A DNA stretch of 51,881 nucleotides from Haloarculaceae archaeon H-GB1-1 (GTDB lineage: Archaea > Halobacteriota > Halobacteria > Halobacteriales > Haloarculaceae), in NCBI GenBank assembly GCA_029688825.1, contig JARUKX010000027.1, positions 1-51,881 of the forward strand. The letters run 5' to 3'. Under the pieces are notes generated by a model that was given only the letters and a program-made list of their open reading frames with translations, was not told the DNA's origin and did not search any database. A program made the position numbers and the translations under genes. How positions within the stretch are numbered: the first letter of the stretch is position 1; each line of letters begins with the position of its first letter. Positions 24,811-33,485 of the stretch are shown in pieces.

Positions 24811-25518
24811 CTACTCGCTGGCCCGTTCGGTGATGCCGGAGACCGTCACGCGGCCGTCGAGTTGGTGGCTCGAACCCGCAACGTAGAGCCGGATCGACTC
24901 GATTCCCGAGAAGCCGTTCGGTCTGACGATGCGGTCCGTGTTCATGAGTTGCTCGCCGAACGTCGCGGCCCGTGCTCGAATGGTGTACCCCGGAGAGTTG
25001 TCGGCCCACGGGGCGATCGGGCTGAACAGGAGCGTTCCGTGGCCGGTGAAGTCCTCGCCGCGGAGGATGTCGTGCTCGTCGCCGTCGTTGACGGTGTACC
25101 GGAAGTTGCCGCCCGTGAACTGCTCGCTGTCGTGCAGGTCGAGTTCTACCGCAATTGAGTCGTACGCGTCGAGTCCGGACACCTCGACGTCGAACCGTTT
25201 CTCGCCGGTGTTCTCGACGACGGCGTGGAGCGTTTCGGTCCGTGTGCCGCCACTCACGGCGGTCGCTGTCACCGACTGGAACGTCGGTGAGGTGCCTGTT
25301 GATTCGACGCGGGTCCACTCGGAGCCGTCGCCGACGAACACCGTTCCGGTGTCGGTTGCGGTGAACTTCGCGCCCGCTTTCGGCGTGTACTGGTCGCGAT
25401 TCGTTGCTTCGTCGCGTACCTCCACGTCGGTATCGAGACGCTCGAAGTTCCCGTTGAGGGGGAGATGCCAGTCGGCGGCCCCCCTCTCTGGGGTCTCGTA
25501 CTCGTGATTCTCCGTCAT
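24811..25518 (-). CDS. Tail-fibre-like haloarchaeal protein
   Basis: 235 residues. The first 75 residues read like a module I have seen in haloarchaeal surface and virus-associated proteins: DYETPERG-type start (here YETPERGAADWHLPLNGNFE), then DTDVEVRDE, YTPKAGAKFTATDTGTVFVG and DGSEWTRV. The rest is beta-rich with segments such as LHAVVENTGEKRFDVEVSGL and a jelly-roll-like C-terminus. There is no signal peptide or membrane helix. Its start overlaps the stop of the small lipoprotein gene by four bases, so the two form a unit. Function is unknown; an adhesin, virion-like or polysaccharide-binding role are guesses. Confidence 0.55.
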   Translation of the reverse strand: MTENHEYETPERGAADWHLPLNGNFERLDTDVEVRDEATNRDQYTPKAGAKFTATDTGTVFVGDGSEWTRVESTGTSPTFQSVTATAVSGGTRTETLHAVVENTGEKRFDVEVSGLDAYDSIAVELDLHDSEQFTGGNFRYTVNDGDEHDILRGEDFTGHGTLLFSPIAPWADNSPGYTIRARAATFGEQLMNTDRIVRPNGFSGIESIRLYVAGSSHQLDGRVTVSGITERASE

Positions 25519-25778
25519 GCGTCCTCCAGAGGAACGCCGCCGTAGCCGGCTTCGCCGTAGCCCACAGCGCCGTAAGTCGTGGCCGTGCCATCGTCGGTCG
25601 CTGTCGTCGCGGCTGCCGCCGTGCTCGTCGTGCCGCCGTATCCGACGGTCGTGGTCGCTGCTGGCGTGTCGGTGGCTGGCGCCTCGTCGGTTCCCCCGAG
25701 TGGAATCGCGTCCCGCGCTCGCTGACAGCCACCCGTCGCGGTGGCGGCGAGCAGCGCGAAGAACGTCCGTCGTCGCAT
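25515..25778 (-). CDS. Small Tat-type lipoprotein with Thr/Ala-rich and GYG repeats
   Basis: 87 residues. The N-terminus MRRRTFFALLAATATGGC has twin arginines, a short hydrophobic stretch and a lipobox-like TGGC, so a lipid-anchored external protein is likely (Cys18). After it comes a Thr/Ala-rich stretch with the repeated element VGYGGT, then AVGYGEAGYGG before the end. Low-complexity GYG segments of this kind occur in haloarchaeal surface proteins. Its stop overlaps the start of the tail-fibre-like gene by four bases, indicating translational coupling. No function can be assigned. Confidence 0.65.
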   Translation of the reverse strand: MRRRTFFALLAATATGGCQRARDAIPLGGTDEAPATDTPAATTTVGYGGTTSTAAAATTATDDGTATTYGAVGYGEAGYGGVPLEDA

Positions 25779-25817
25779 GTCCGACCGGTCTTCCGGAGCC
25801 GGTATAAAACCCGGTCG

Positions 25818-26627
25818 TCAGTCCGTCGGGGATTCGACCTCGGCCCCGTCGGTCTGCGACTCGCCGAGCGGCGTGACGGAGGGCGTCCCGGTCGCGGGGT
25901 TGGTCGTGACCGCGGTCCGGACGTCGAAGGCCTGGGCGAGGCGGTCGTCGGTGAGGACTTCGCTCGGGACGCCCGCTGCTTGTCGCGTCCTGTCGGCCAG
26001 GAGCACGAGTCTGTCGCAGTAGCGGGCGGCCATGTCGAGGTCGTGGATCGCGGTCAGAATCGCCTTCTCCTCCTCGGCGACGAGGGTGCGGAGGAGGTCG
26101 AACATCGCGACCTGGTGTTTGATGTCCAGACTGGCCGTTGGTTCGTCGAGCAACAGGGCTGGCGTCTCCTGGGCGAGCGCCTGAGCGAGGACGACGCGCT
26201 GGCGCTGGCCGCCGCTTAACTGACTGACGGGTCTGTCCCGGAGCGAGGCCGTGTCCGTTCGTTCGAGCGCGCGCTCTACGATCGCACCGTCGTCGTCGGT
26301 CCCTCGGAGCCGCTGGTGATACGGTGTCCGACCCATCTCCACGACCGCCTCGACCGGGAAGTCGAACGCGACGGACGTGTCCTGTGGGACGGTCGCGACG
26401 CGACGACCGACCTCACGAGCGGGGAGGGTGTGGACGTCGTCACCGTCGACGACGACGGATCCCGAGTCGGGCGTCAGCACGCCGTTGATGGTCCGGAGGA
26501 GCGTGGTCTTGCCCGCTCCGTTGGGTCCGATGAGTCCGACCACCTCGCCCGGCGAAACGGAGACCGAGACGCCGTTCAGTATCTCGACGCCGCCGAGGAC
26601 GACGGACACGTCGTCGACGTCGATCAC
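25818..26627 (-). CDS. btuD: Corrinoid (vitamin B12) ABC transporter ATPase
   Basis: 269 residues. Walker A GPNGAGKTT, signature LSGGQRQRVVLAQALA, Walker B LLLDEPTASLD and the switch histidine AIHDLDMAARYCDR are complete. The sequence is of the FecE/BtuD class that serves FecCD-type permeases. It overlaps btuC by four bases. With btuC and the divergent btuF it forms an importer resembling the cobalamin system known from Halobacterium; a siderophore or haem system of the same class cannot be ruled out. The C-terminal tail after 245 is acidic and specific. Confidence 0.85.
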   Translation of the reverse strand: MIDVDDVSVVLGGVEILNGVSVSVSPGEVVGLIGPNGAGKTTLLRTINGVLTPDSGSVVVDGDDVHTLPAREVGRRVATVPQDTSVAFDFPVEAVVEMGRTPYHQRLRGTDDDGAIVERALERTDTASLRDRPVSQLSGGQRQRVVLAQALAQETPALLLDEPTASLDIKHQVAMFDLLRTLVAEEEKAILTAIHDLDMAARYCDRLVLLADRTRQAAGVPSEVLTDDRLAQAFDVRTAVTTNPATGTPSVTPLGESQTDGAEVESPTD

Positions 26628-27721
26628 AGGCTGCTCACCTCCCTGTTCCGCAGGAGATAGAGGAAGAAGGGCGCGCCGAGGGCGGCCGTGACGACGCCCA
26701 CCGGTAGCTCTGCCGGGCCGGAACGGGCGAGAGTGTCGGTCGCGACGAGGAACGTCGCGCCCGCGAGCGCGCTGGTCGGGAGCAGAATCCTGTGGTCCGG
26801 GCCAACGAGGAGCCGAAGCATGTGCGGGACGATGAGGCCCACGAAGCCGATAACGCCCGAGACCGCAACGGCAGCAGCCGTGATGACGCTCGACAGTGCG
26901 AGCAGGACACGCTTCGTCCGCTCGACGTCGATTCCGAGCGTCTGGGCGTCCTCTTCGCCGAGCAAGAGAACGTTCAGGTCGCGGCGGTAGGTGAACAGCA
27001 CGGCGAACGCGAGCAGCGCCAATGGCAGCGTGACCTCGACCTCCTCCCAGCTACTGTTGTGGAGGTGGCCCATCATCCAGAAGACGGCCTGTTCGAGGCT
27101 GCGGCCGGTCTGGAGCATCATGAACGAGATGACCGCGCCGAGGAAGGTCTGGACGGCGACGCCGGCGAGCAGCAGCGTCGCGACCGGAGTGCGACCGGCA
27201 TCCGTGGCGATGACGTACACGCCGAAGGCAGTGACGAGTGCGCCGAGGAACGCCGCAGCCTGCAGGTCCAGCGGCAACGCGAGCGGGAACGCGATGGTCG
27301 CGACGGCACCGGCGGCTGCCCCGGACGAGACGCCGATGATGGACGGGTCGGCCATCGGGTTTCGGAAGAAGCCCTGCATCACGGCACCGGCAGACGCCAG
27401 TGCGAACCCCACGACGGCCCCGAGGAGGATGCGCGGCAGTCGAATCTGTCGGACGATGGTCTCGTCGGTGCGAGGGACCGCGAAGTCGAAGAGGTACGTG
27501 TACTCGAGGTCGATTGCAGTTACGGGGATGGAAACGCCCGCCAGCGTCGCGCTCGCGGGCGCGGTGGTGACGACAGTGGGAACACCCACGGCATTGAGCG
27601 TGGCTTTGGCGACGATCGGCAGTTCTATAGAGACCGGCCCGACGGTCGCACTCAGGAGTACGACGACGGCGAGCAACCCGGTCAGGCCGAGTGACCACAC
27701 GACCGTCGGGCGACCAGACAT
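26624..27721 (-). CDS. btuC: Corrinoid/siderophore ABC transporter permease (FecCD/BtuC family)
   Basis: 365 residues from the ATG at 27721. About ten membrane helices and FecCD landmarks are present: RQIRLPRILLGAVVGFALAS, GAVMQGFFRNPMADPSIIGV and GFVGLIVPHMLRLLVGPDHR. Between the first helix and the first landmark lies an insertion of about 60 residues with hydrophobic and Thr/Ala-rich parts, longer than in E. coli BtuC. It overlaps btuD and is divergent from btuF with about 60 bases between their starts, so both are likely driven from the same short intergenic region. Confidence 0.88.
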   Translation of the reverse strand: MSGRPTVVWSLGLTGLLAVVVLLSATVGPVSIELPIVAKATLNAVGVPTVVTTAPASATLAGVSIPVTAIDLEYTYLFDFAVPRTDETIVRQIRLPRILLGAVVGFALASAGAVMQGFFRNPMADPSIIGVSSGAAAGAVATIAFPLALPLDLQAAAFLGALVTAFGVYVIATDAGRTPVATLLLAGVAVQTFLGAVISFMMLQTGRSLEQAVFWMMGHLHNSSWEEVEVTLPLALLAFAVLFTYRRDLNVLLLGEEDAQTLGIDVERTKRVLLALSSVITAAAVAVSGVIGFVGLIVPHMLRLLVGPDHRILLPTSALAGATFLVATDTLARSGPAELPVGVVTAALGAPFFLYLLRNREVSSL

Positions 27722-27781
27722 TGCACGCAAGTCGGATTGCTTTAGGCAAATACTTGTTGTATAGCGTGTAGATAGAGGACT

Positions 27782-28921
27782 ATGACACGGGCTTTCCGAA
27801 ATGGACTCATGGTAGTCTGTCTCTTGATCGCGGGAATCGCTGCCGGCGGACCGCCAGCGACGGCTGCGAGCCAGGGCGACACCGTCCCAGCCATGGGCGA
27901 AACGGTCGATTGTACGTTCCCGGTGTCCGTCGAGGACGCCACTGGCACCACGGTCACGGTCGACCAGGAGCCCCAGCGAGTCGTCGTGTTGGCTCCGAGC
28001 GCCGCCCAGACGATGTGGGAAATCGGCGCGGCGGAGAAGGTCGTCGGGATGCCGGTCAACGCGTACACGTCGTACCTGAACGGCTCGGAGAGTCGGGAGA
28101 ACGTCGTCGTCTCGACGGGCAAACCGAAGCCGGAGGTCATCGTCGGCCTCCAGCCCGATATCGTCCTGGCACCGAACCTGGTCGACAACGAGACGGTCGA
28201 GAGCCTGCGTGACAAGGGCCTGACCGTCTACCGATACCGCCCGTCAGGGACGCTCGAGGACGTCTACGCGAAGACGGAGCGGACGGGACTGCTCGTCGGC
28301 GAGTACGAGCAGGCCGCTCGCGTCAGTGCGCAGATGGAAGGTGAAGTTGACGCCATCGAGCGCGCCGTCGAGGGCGAGGACCGCCCCCGCGTCTACTACG
28401 CGATGTCGGGGGGCTACACGGCCGGGCCAGGGTCGTTCATCCACGAGATCATCACGACGGCGGGCGGACACAACATCGCGGCCGAGGCCAACATCACGTT
28501 CTACGAAGCGATCAGCACGGAGGTCATCGCCGAACAGGACCCCGAGTACATCGTGGTGACCGAGGACGTTCCGCTGCCCGACAACGCAGCCGTCCAGAAC
28601 TCGACGGCAGTCCAGGAAGACCAGGTCATCACTGTCGACAGCAACTACATCAGCCAGCCCGGCCCGCGCAACACCGTGACGCTCGCCACGCTCGCGCAGG
28701 CGTTCCACCCCGAAGCCACCGCGAACGTCGACTTCGACGCAGTCGAGACGCCGACGCCGTCCTCCTGTTCGATGCAGACGACCGCGGACGGGAGCGTTGC
28801 CACGCAGGCCGTGACCACCGACAGTACACCGACGACCGCAGTTGGCGGTCCGGGATTCGGCGTCTCGGTCGCCCTCGCAGCAGTTCTCGGGGCCGCCCTG
28901 CTCGTCGGACGACGCTCCTGA
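27782..28921 (+). CDS. btuF: Corrinoid ABC transporter substrate-binding protein with PGF-CTERM anchor
   Basis: 379 residues. A Sec signal (RNGLMVVCLLIAGIAAGG, about 6-23) leads to a periplasmic-binding fold of the TroA/BtuF type: VVVLAPSAAQTMWEIGAAEK, then a long helix linker and AEQDPEYIVVTED. The C-terminus has a Thr-rich stretch and PGF at 357-359 followed by a hydrophobic helix and RRS. This is the PGF-CTERM signal processed by archaeosortase A, which anchors the protein through a C-terminal lipid. Many haloarchaeal binding proteins are instead N-terminal lipoproteins, so this anchoring is worth noting. The ligand is inferred from the btuDC neighbours. Confidence 0.85.
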   Translation: MTRAFRNGLMVVCLLIAGIAAGGPPATAASQGDTVPAMGETVDCTFPVSVEDATGTTVTVDQEPQRVVVLAPSAAQTMWEIGAAEKVVGMPVNAYTSYLNGSESRENVVVSTGKPKPEVIVGLQPDIVLAPNLVDNETVESLRDKGLTVYRYRPSGTLEDVYAKTERTGLLVGEYEQAARVSAQMEGEVDAIERAVEGEDRPRVYYAMSGGYTAGPGSFIHEIITTAGGHNIAAEANITFYEAISTEVIAEQDPEYIVVTEDVPLPDNAAVQNSTAVQEDQVITVDSNYISQPGPRNTVTLATLAQAFHPEATANVDFDAVETPTPSSCSMQTTADGSVATQAVTTDSTPTTAVGGPGFGVSVALAAVLGAALLVGRRS

Positions 28922-28994
28922 CGACCACCGCCGTTTCTGCCGCGCGTCGAGCGAGTACTTTTGGGGGGAGAGTCCATATGGGTTGGTGGTAACA

Positions 28995-31340
28995 ATGGGT
29001 GTGGGTAGCGATAACGAGGGTATACACGTAGTCCACGTAGACGACGATTCCGCGATGGTCGAACTGGTGGCGACGATGCTCTCACGGGAAGACGGCGCTA
29101 TTTCGGTCACGACGGCCACCAGCGCGGCAGACTGCCTCGAAATACTCGGCGTGGAGGGGTCGTTCGAGACCGAACTGGAGCGGACCGTCGATTGCGTCGT
29201 CAGCGACTACCAGATGCCGGGGATGAACGGACTCGAGTTCCTCGACGAGCTACGAACGGCGTATCCGGAATTGCCGTTCATCCTCTTCACGGGGAAGGGC
29301 AGCGAGGAGATCGCCAGCGATGCCATCTCGGCGGGGGTGACGGACTACCTCCAGAAAGAATCAGGGACCGACCAGTACACCGTTCTGGCCAATCGCATCA
29401 GGAACGTCGTCGAACAGCGTCGCGCACAGGAGACGCTCGAATCGGAGCGCAGGCGGTTTCGGTCGTTGCTGGGGAATTCCTCCGACGTGATCGCCGTGCT
29501 GGACGAGGATGGAATCATCCGCTACCAGAGCCCATCCACCAAGCGAATCCTCGGGTACGACCCGGAGACCCTGGTGGGCGAAACCGGTCTCGATTACGTC
29601 CATCCGGACGACCTGGACCACACGAGGGAGCATTTCGCCGAATTCGCCGAGGGCGACGCCAACGACCTCCAACGCGTCGAGTATCGATTCCGCCACGCCG
29701 ACGGACGGTGGATCTGGCTCGAATCCGTGACGAACGGTCGATACCACGAGGAAGCGGGTGGTTTCGTCATCAGTTCGAGGAACGTCACCGAGCGACGTGA
29801 TCGAGTGACCGAACTGGAACACCGCCGGGACTCCTACCGGCAGATGATGGACCATTCTCCGTCACCCACGGTCGTGTTCGACGAAGACACACGCATCCGC
29901 TACGCCAACGATGCGGCAGCGGCGCTGGTTGGTGTCGATGACACGGCGGAGCTTCTGGATGCAGACGTTCTGACGTTCGCGCGAGAAGACGACGTTCCAG
30001 TGGCCAGAGAACGATTCGCTCGGGTCCTTGAGGAGCGAAGGCCGGCGCCGCGTCGCGAGTTCGAGATGACGACCGTCGACGGGGAGCCACGTCGCCTCAC
30101 GTCCGCAATGGTGCCGGTGACCTTCGATGGAGAGGCGTGCGGACAGATCCTTCTCAACGACGTCACGGAGGACGAGATACGATGGGAGACGCTCGAGCGA
30201 TCTCGCCGGAAGTACCGCTCGCTCGTCGAGACGGCACCCGACGCGATATTCATCACCGACGCGGAAACCGGCGAGATACTCGAAGTCAACGACAGCGCGA
30301 CAGAACTGATGGACGCCGACCGGGACGCGCTCGTCGGACGTCACCAGACGTCCCTCCATCCCGCCGAACACGCCGAGCGGTACGCGAGACTGTTCGAGGA
30401 GCACGTCGATGCCGGTAGCGCTGTCACGACCGAGGAGGTCGGCGGCGAGCAACTGTACGTCGACACCGGGTCGGAGTGGATCCCGGTCGAGATATCCGCG
30501 ACGGTGCTGGAACTGCCGGACCAGACCCTCATCCAGGGGGTGTTCCGCGACGTCTCCGACCGGAGAGAGCGAATCAGCGAGCTCAAGCACCATCGCGAGC
30601 GCCTCGGGGAGTTCACGGACCTCGTGAGCCGCGACCTCCGGAACCCGCTCAACGTCGCGATGGGAGAACTCGAACTCGCGAGACTCGAATCGGACTTCGA
30701 CCATCTCGACGGCGCTGACGCGGCGCTGGAACGGATGGACGCGCTCATCGACGACCTGCTCGCACTCGCGGAGATGGGGGCCAGAGTCGAAGGGCGTGAC
30801 GCTGTGTCAATCTCTGACGTCGCCCGGACCGCGTGGACGGCCGTCGACACCGGCGACGCCACGCTAACCGTCGAACCCCTCCCGGACCTGCGGGCGGACG
30901 CGGACCGCCTGGAAGTCCTGTTCGAGCAGTTGTTCTCGAACGCGGCCACACACGGGCCGACCGAGGGGAGCGACGCAATTTCGGTGACCGTCGGCGGACT
31001 CGACGCCGACGGCCTCGATTCCGATTCCGATTCCGATTCCAGTTCCGACTACGTGGTCTCGTATCTCGACGACCGGCCGGACCGCAGGGGAGGGGACGAA
31101 TCGAGCGCGGTCTCCGACTCGGCCGCAGGGTTCTACGTCGAGGACGTTGGGGAAGGTATCACGTCGGACGATCTGGAGCGGGTGTTCGAACCCGGCTACT
31201 CGACGGCCGCTGGAACCGGATTCGGGCTGACCATCGTCGGTGAGATCGCCGCAGCGCACGGGTGGCGGCTCTCCGTCACCGAGCGCGACGGCGGCGGCGT
31301 CCGCTTCGAGATACGGACCGATGTCGAGCGGATCCGGTGA
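28995..31340 (+). CDS. Receiver-PAS-PAS-PAS histidine-kinase-like protein with Arg in the H-box
   Basis: 781 residues from the ATG at 28995. The order is a receiver domain (about 10-130; acidic pocket Asp16-18, phospho-acceptor Asp71 in SDYQMPGMNG, Lys101), three PAS domains (about 150-265, 275-390, 400-520), a HisKA helix pair and a HATPase domain (about 640-775). The catalytic ATPase boxes remain (SNAATHG, EDVGEGI, GTGFGLTIV). The H-box, normally SHDLRNPL, reads SRDLRNPL, so the phospho-acceptor histidine is Arg546. A run of Asp-Ser codons sits between the N and G boxes. It may sense through PAS domains without autophosphorylation at the usual site, or act with a partner kinase. No cognate regulator gene is adjacent. 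Confidence 0.85.
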   Translation: MGVGSDNEGIHVVHVDDDSAMVELVATMLSREDGAISVTTATSAADCLEILGVEGSFETELERTVDCVVSDYQMPGMNGLEFLDELRTAYPELPFILFTGKGSEEIASDAISAGVTDYLQKESGTDQYTVLANRIRNVVEQRRAQETLESERRRFRSLLGNSSDVIAVLDEDGIIRYQSPSTKRILGYDPETLVGETGLDYVHPDDLDHTREHFAEFAEGDANDLQRVEYRFRHADGRWIWLESVTNGRYHEEAGGFVISSRNVTERRDRVTELEHRRDSYRQMMDHSPSPTVVFDEDTRIRYANDAAAALVGVDDTAELLDADVLTFAREDDVPVARERFARVLEERRPAPRREFEMTTVDGEPRRLTSAMVPVTFDGEACGQILLNDVTEDEIRWETLERSRRKYRSLVETAPDAIFITDAETGEILEVNDSATELMDADRDALVGRHQTSLHPAEHAERYARLFEEHVDAGSAVTTEEVGGEQLYVDTGSEWIPVEISATVLELPDQTLIQGVFRDVSDRRERISELKHHRERLGEFTDLVSRDLRNPLNVAMGELELARLESDFDHLDGADAALERMDALIDDLLALAEMGARVEGRDAVSISDVARTAWTAVDTGDATLTVEPLPDLRADADRLEVLFEQLFSNAATHGPTEGSDAISVTVGGLDADGLDSDSDSDSSSDYVVSYLDDRPDRRGGDESSAVSDSAAGFYVEDVGEGITSDDLERVFEPGYSTAAGTGFGLTIVGEIAAAHGWRLSVTERDGGGVRFEIRTDVERIR
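31015..31049 (+). repeat. GATTCC hexanucleotide repeat within the kinase gene
   Basis: Four or five near-perfect copies of GATTCC encode the Asp-Ser run in the catalytic domain. Such repeats can change length by slippage in steps of two residues, which keeps the frame. Confidence 0.8.
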
Positions 31341-31415
31341 CGGGAATCGAAGGGCCACGGTGGTACGCACCTCCACCATATTTATGCTTGCAGAATGGCT
31401 CTATGTGGCTAGTAG

Positions 31416-33485
31416 ATGGGGATCGACCAGGATTCGGGGGAGGATGCTGCGAACGAGGAGAATCACGAAGACTCCCGGGTCCCGCGCCCGTCCGACGATG
31501 GCGGTCGCGAACGCGAATCGTCGGTCCCGCGAACGAACGGCGACTCCGACGATCCCACCGACGTCTCGACAGCGACCTCGGAGGGTGACGACAGTGACCG
31601 CCCCGACGACGCCGAGGACGAGTCGTCTGCGGCACCGTCCGGGTCAGGTCCCGACGACGAGGCGGTCAGCGAGCGAGTACTCGACGACGTCCGCGCCCTG
31701 GCCGGCGAGGGCGGCCAGTTCGATGCCGACGGCGAGGGTCACGGTCGACCGCCCGCTGCTTTCCCAGCCGACGCCGAGGACGCGGCGTCTCCTGGCGCGG
31801 TCGAAGACCGCATCACCGCCGATCTGGTGGCCGCCTTCGAGAGCGGAACCGCGGTGGCTCCGGAACTGGAACGGCCGGACGAGTCCTTCCTCGAAGCGTC
31901 GTTCTTCGACTTCGAGCCGCTGGCAGGACGGCGCGAGCTAGCGGGGTACTGGCTGAACGAACCGTACGCGTACGCGGCGATCCTCGTGAATCCCGTGAAC
32001 AAGCGTCGGACGTACCACGTCTTCGAGCCGACGCTGGACGACTTCGAGCGGTATCTGCGACAGGACCTCGCGACGAAGCTTCGCCAGGAGTTGCGCCAGG
32101 GGACCGCCTCACAGAGCGAGCAGGATTTCGAGCGACGGCTCGCTGCCCTCCTGGCCGAACACGGACGAACCGTGGACGACGGCACCCTCTACAAGCTGCT
32201 GTACTACTTCCAGCGCGACTTCGAGGGGTACGGCGTCATCGACCCGCTGATGCGCGACCGAGGAATCGAGGACATCTCGTGTGACGGACACGACGTTCCC
32301 ACGTACGTCTACCACAGAGAGTTCGAGAACCTTCGGACGAACCTCGTGTTCCCCGAGTCTCGGCTGGATTCGTTCGTCGACCGGCTGGCCAACATGGCCG
32401 GCACGCACGTCTCCATCGCCTCGCCGCTCCGAGACGCGACGCTCCCCGACGGGTCACGGCTCCAGTTGACCCTCGGCGGCGACGTCGGCGTACGCGGCTC
32501 GAATTTCTCCATCCGGAAGTTCAGCGAGGTCCCGCTGACGCCAGTCGACCTCATCGCGTCGAACACGTACTCGGTCACGGCGATGGCGTTCATCTGGCTC
32601 GCAATCGAACACCAGAAGTCGTTCGTGTTCGGCGGGCCGACCGCATCGGGGAAGACCACCGCCATGAACGCCGTCTCCCTGTTCATCCCGCCGGATAGCA
32701 AGATCGTCTCCATCGAGGACACGCGGGAACTCGCGCTGCCACACGAGAACTGGATCGCGGGCAAGACCCGCGCGTCTGCGTCGATCGACGAGAACCAGCA
32801 GGTGACGATGTACGAACTGCTGGAGGCCGCACTGCACCAGCGTCCGGAGTACCTGATCATCGGCGAGATTCGGATGCAACCCAGGGTCATCAGGACCTTC
32901 TTCCAGGCCATCGGGACCGGTCACGCGGGGTTCACGACGTTCCACGCGAACTCGGCGACGAACGTGTTGCGGCGCTTCGAGCAGGAACCGCTGAGCGTTC
33001 CCCGACAGATGCTGGAAGAGCTGGACCTGGTGGGGATTCACCGCATGCTCCAGCTCGAGGACAGGCGATATCGACGGCTCCACGACCTCGCGGAGATGAG
33101 CGGCGCCGGAACGGACGGTTCCGCTCGACTCCAGACGCTGTTCGAGTGGGACCCCAGTTCGGACACGCTCGAATTCGCGCTCTCGGAGTACATGGAGTCA
33201 CGAATCGCGCAGGAGGTCATCGACATCCATGGCTGGACTGCGGAGCACCTGTTCCGCGACCTCCAGCAACGAACCGAGATCCTCTGGTACATGGTGGAGA
33301 ACGACGTCACCGACTTCGAAGACGTCGCGACCATCATCCAGACGGCGTATCGAGACAGGGAGTACCTCCTCGAATCGATACGGTCGGCGTCGTTCGACCC
33401 GGCGCAGCTCCGGGGAGAGCAGGCCGACGTTTCGCTGGAGCCGGGGACGACACTCGGCGGATCCGAGGCCGCCGACGACGTATGA
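31416..33485 (+). CDS. Type IV pilus/secretion ATPase (PilB/TadA-like)
   Basis: 689 residues. A disordered, acidic N-terminal extension of about 130 residues precedes the conserved part. Then come the N-domain and ATPase core: Walker A GGPTASGKTT (406-415), Walker B region YLIIGEIRMQ with Glu484, and the His box TGHAGFTTFHA. Archaeal pilus ATPases usually read GEVRGxE after Walker B; here it is GEIRMQP, a divergent form. The protein powers assembly of a type IV pilus-like fibre together with the membrane protein whose gene overlaps its stop by four bases. No pilin genes are adjacent. A TATA-like CATATTTATG (about 31376-31385) precedes the start. Confidence 0.9.
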   Translation: MGIDQDSGEDAANEENHEDSRVPRPSDDGGRERESSVPRTNGDSDDPTDVSTATSEGDDSDRPDDAEDESSAAPSGSGPDDEAVSERVLDDVRALAGEGGQFDADGEGHGRPPAAFPADAEDAASPGAVEDRITADLVAAFESGTAVAPELERPDESFLEASFFDFEPLAGRRELAGYWLNEPYAYAAILVNPVNKRRTYHVFEPTLDDFERYLRQDLATKLRQELRQGTASQSEQDFERRLAALLAEHGRTVDDGTLYKLLYYFQRDFEGYGVIDPLMRDRGIEDISCDGHDVPTYVYHREFENLRTNLVFPESRLDSFVDRLANMAGTHVSIASPLRDATLPDGSRLQLTLGGDVGVRGSNFSIRKFSEVPLTPVDLIASNTYSVTAMAFIWLAIEHQKSFVFGGPTASGKTTAMNAVSLFIPPDSKIVSIEDTRELALPHENWIAGKTRASASIDENQQVTMYELLEAALHQRPEYLIIGEIRMQPRVIRTFFQAIGTGHAGFTTFHANSATNVLRRFEQEPLSVPRQMLEELDLVGIHRMLQLEDRRYRRLHDLAEMSGAGTDGSARLQTLFEWDPSSDTLEFALSEYMESRIAQEVIDIHGWTAEHLFRDLQQRTEILWYMVENDVTDFEDVATIIQTAYRDREYLLESIRSASFDPAQLRGEQADVSLEPGTTLGGSEAADDV

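Noticed and set aside
24637-25158. A plus-strand reading frame starting near a TATA-like box in the AT-rich region
   Set aside because: Most of it runs antisense to the better supported 235-residue protein gene, and its composition is that of a shadow frame.
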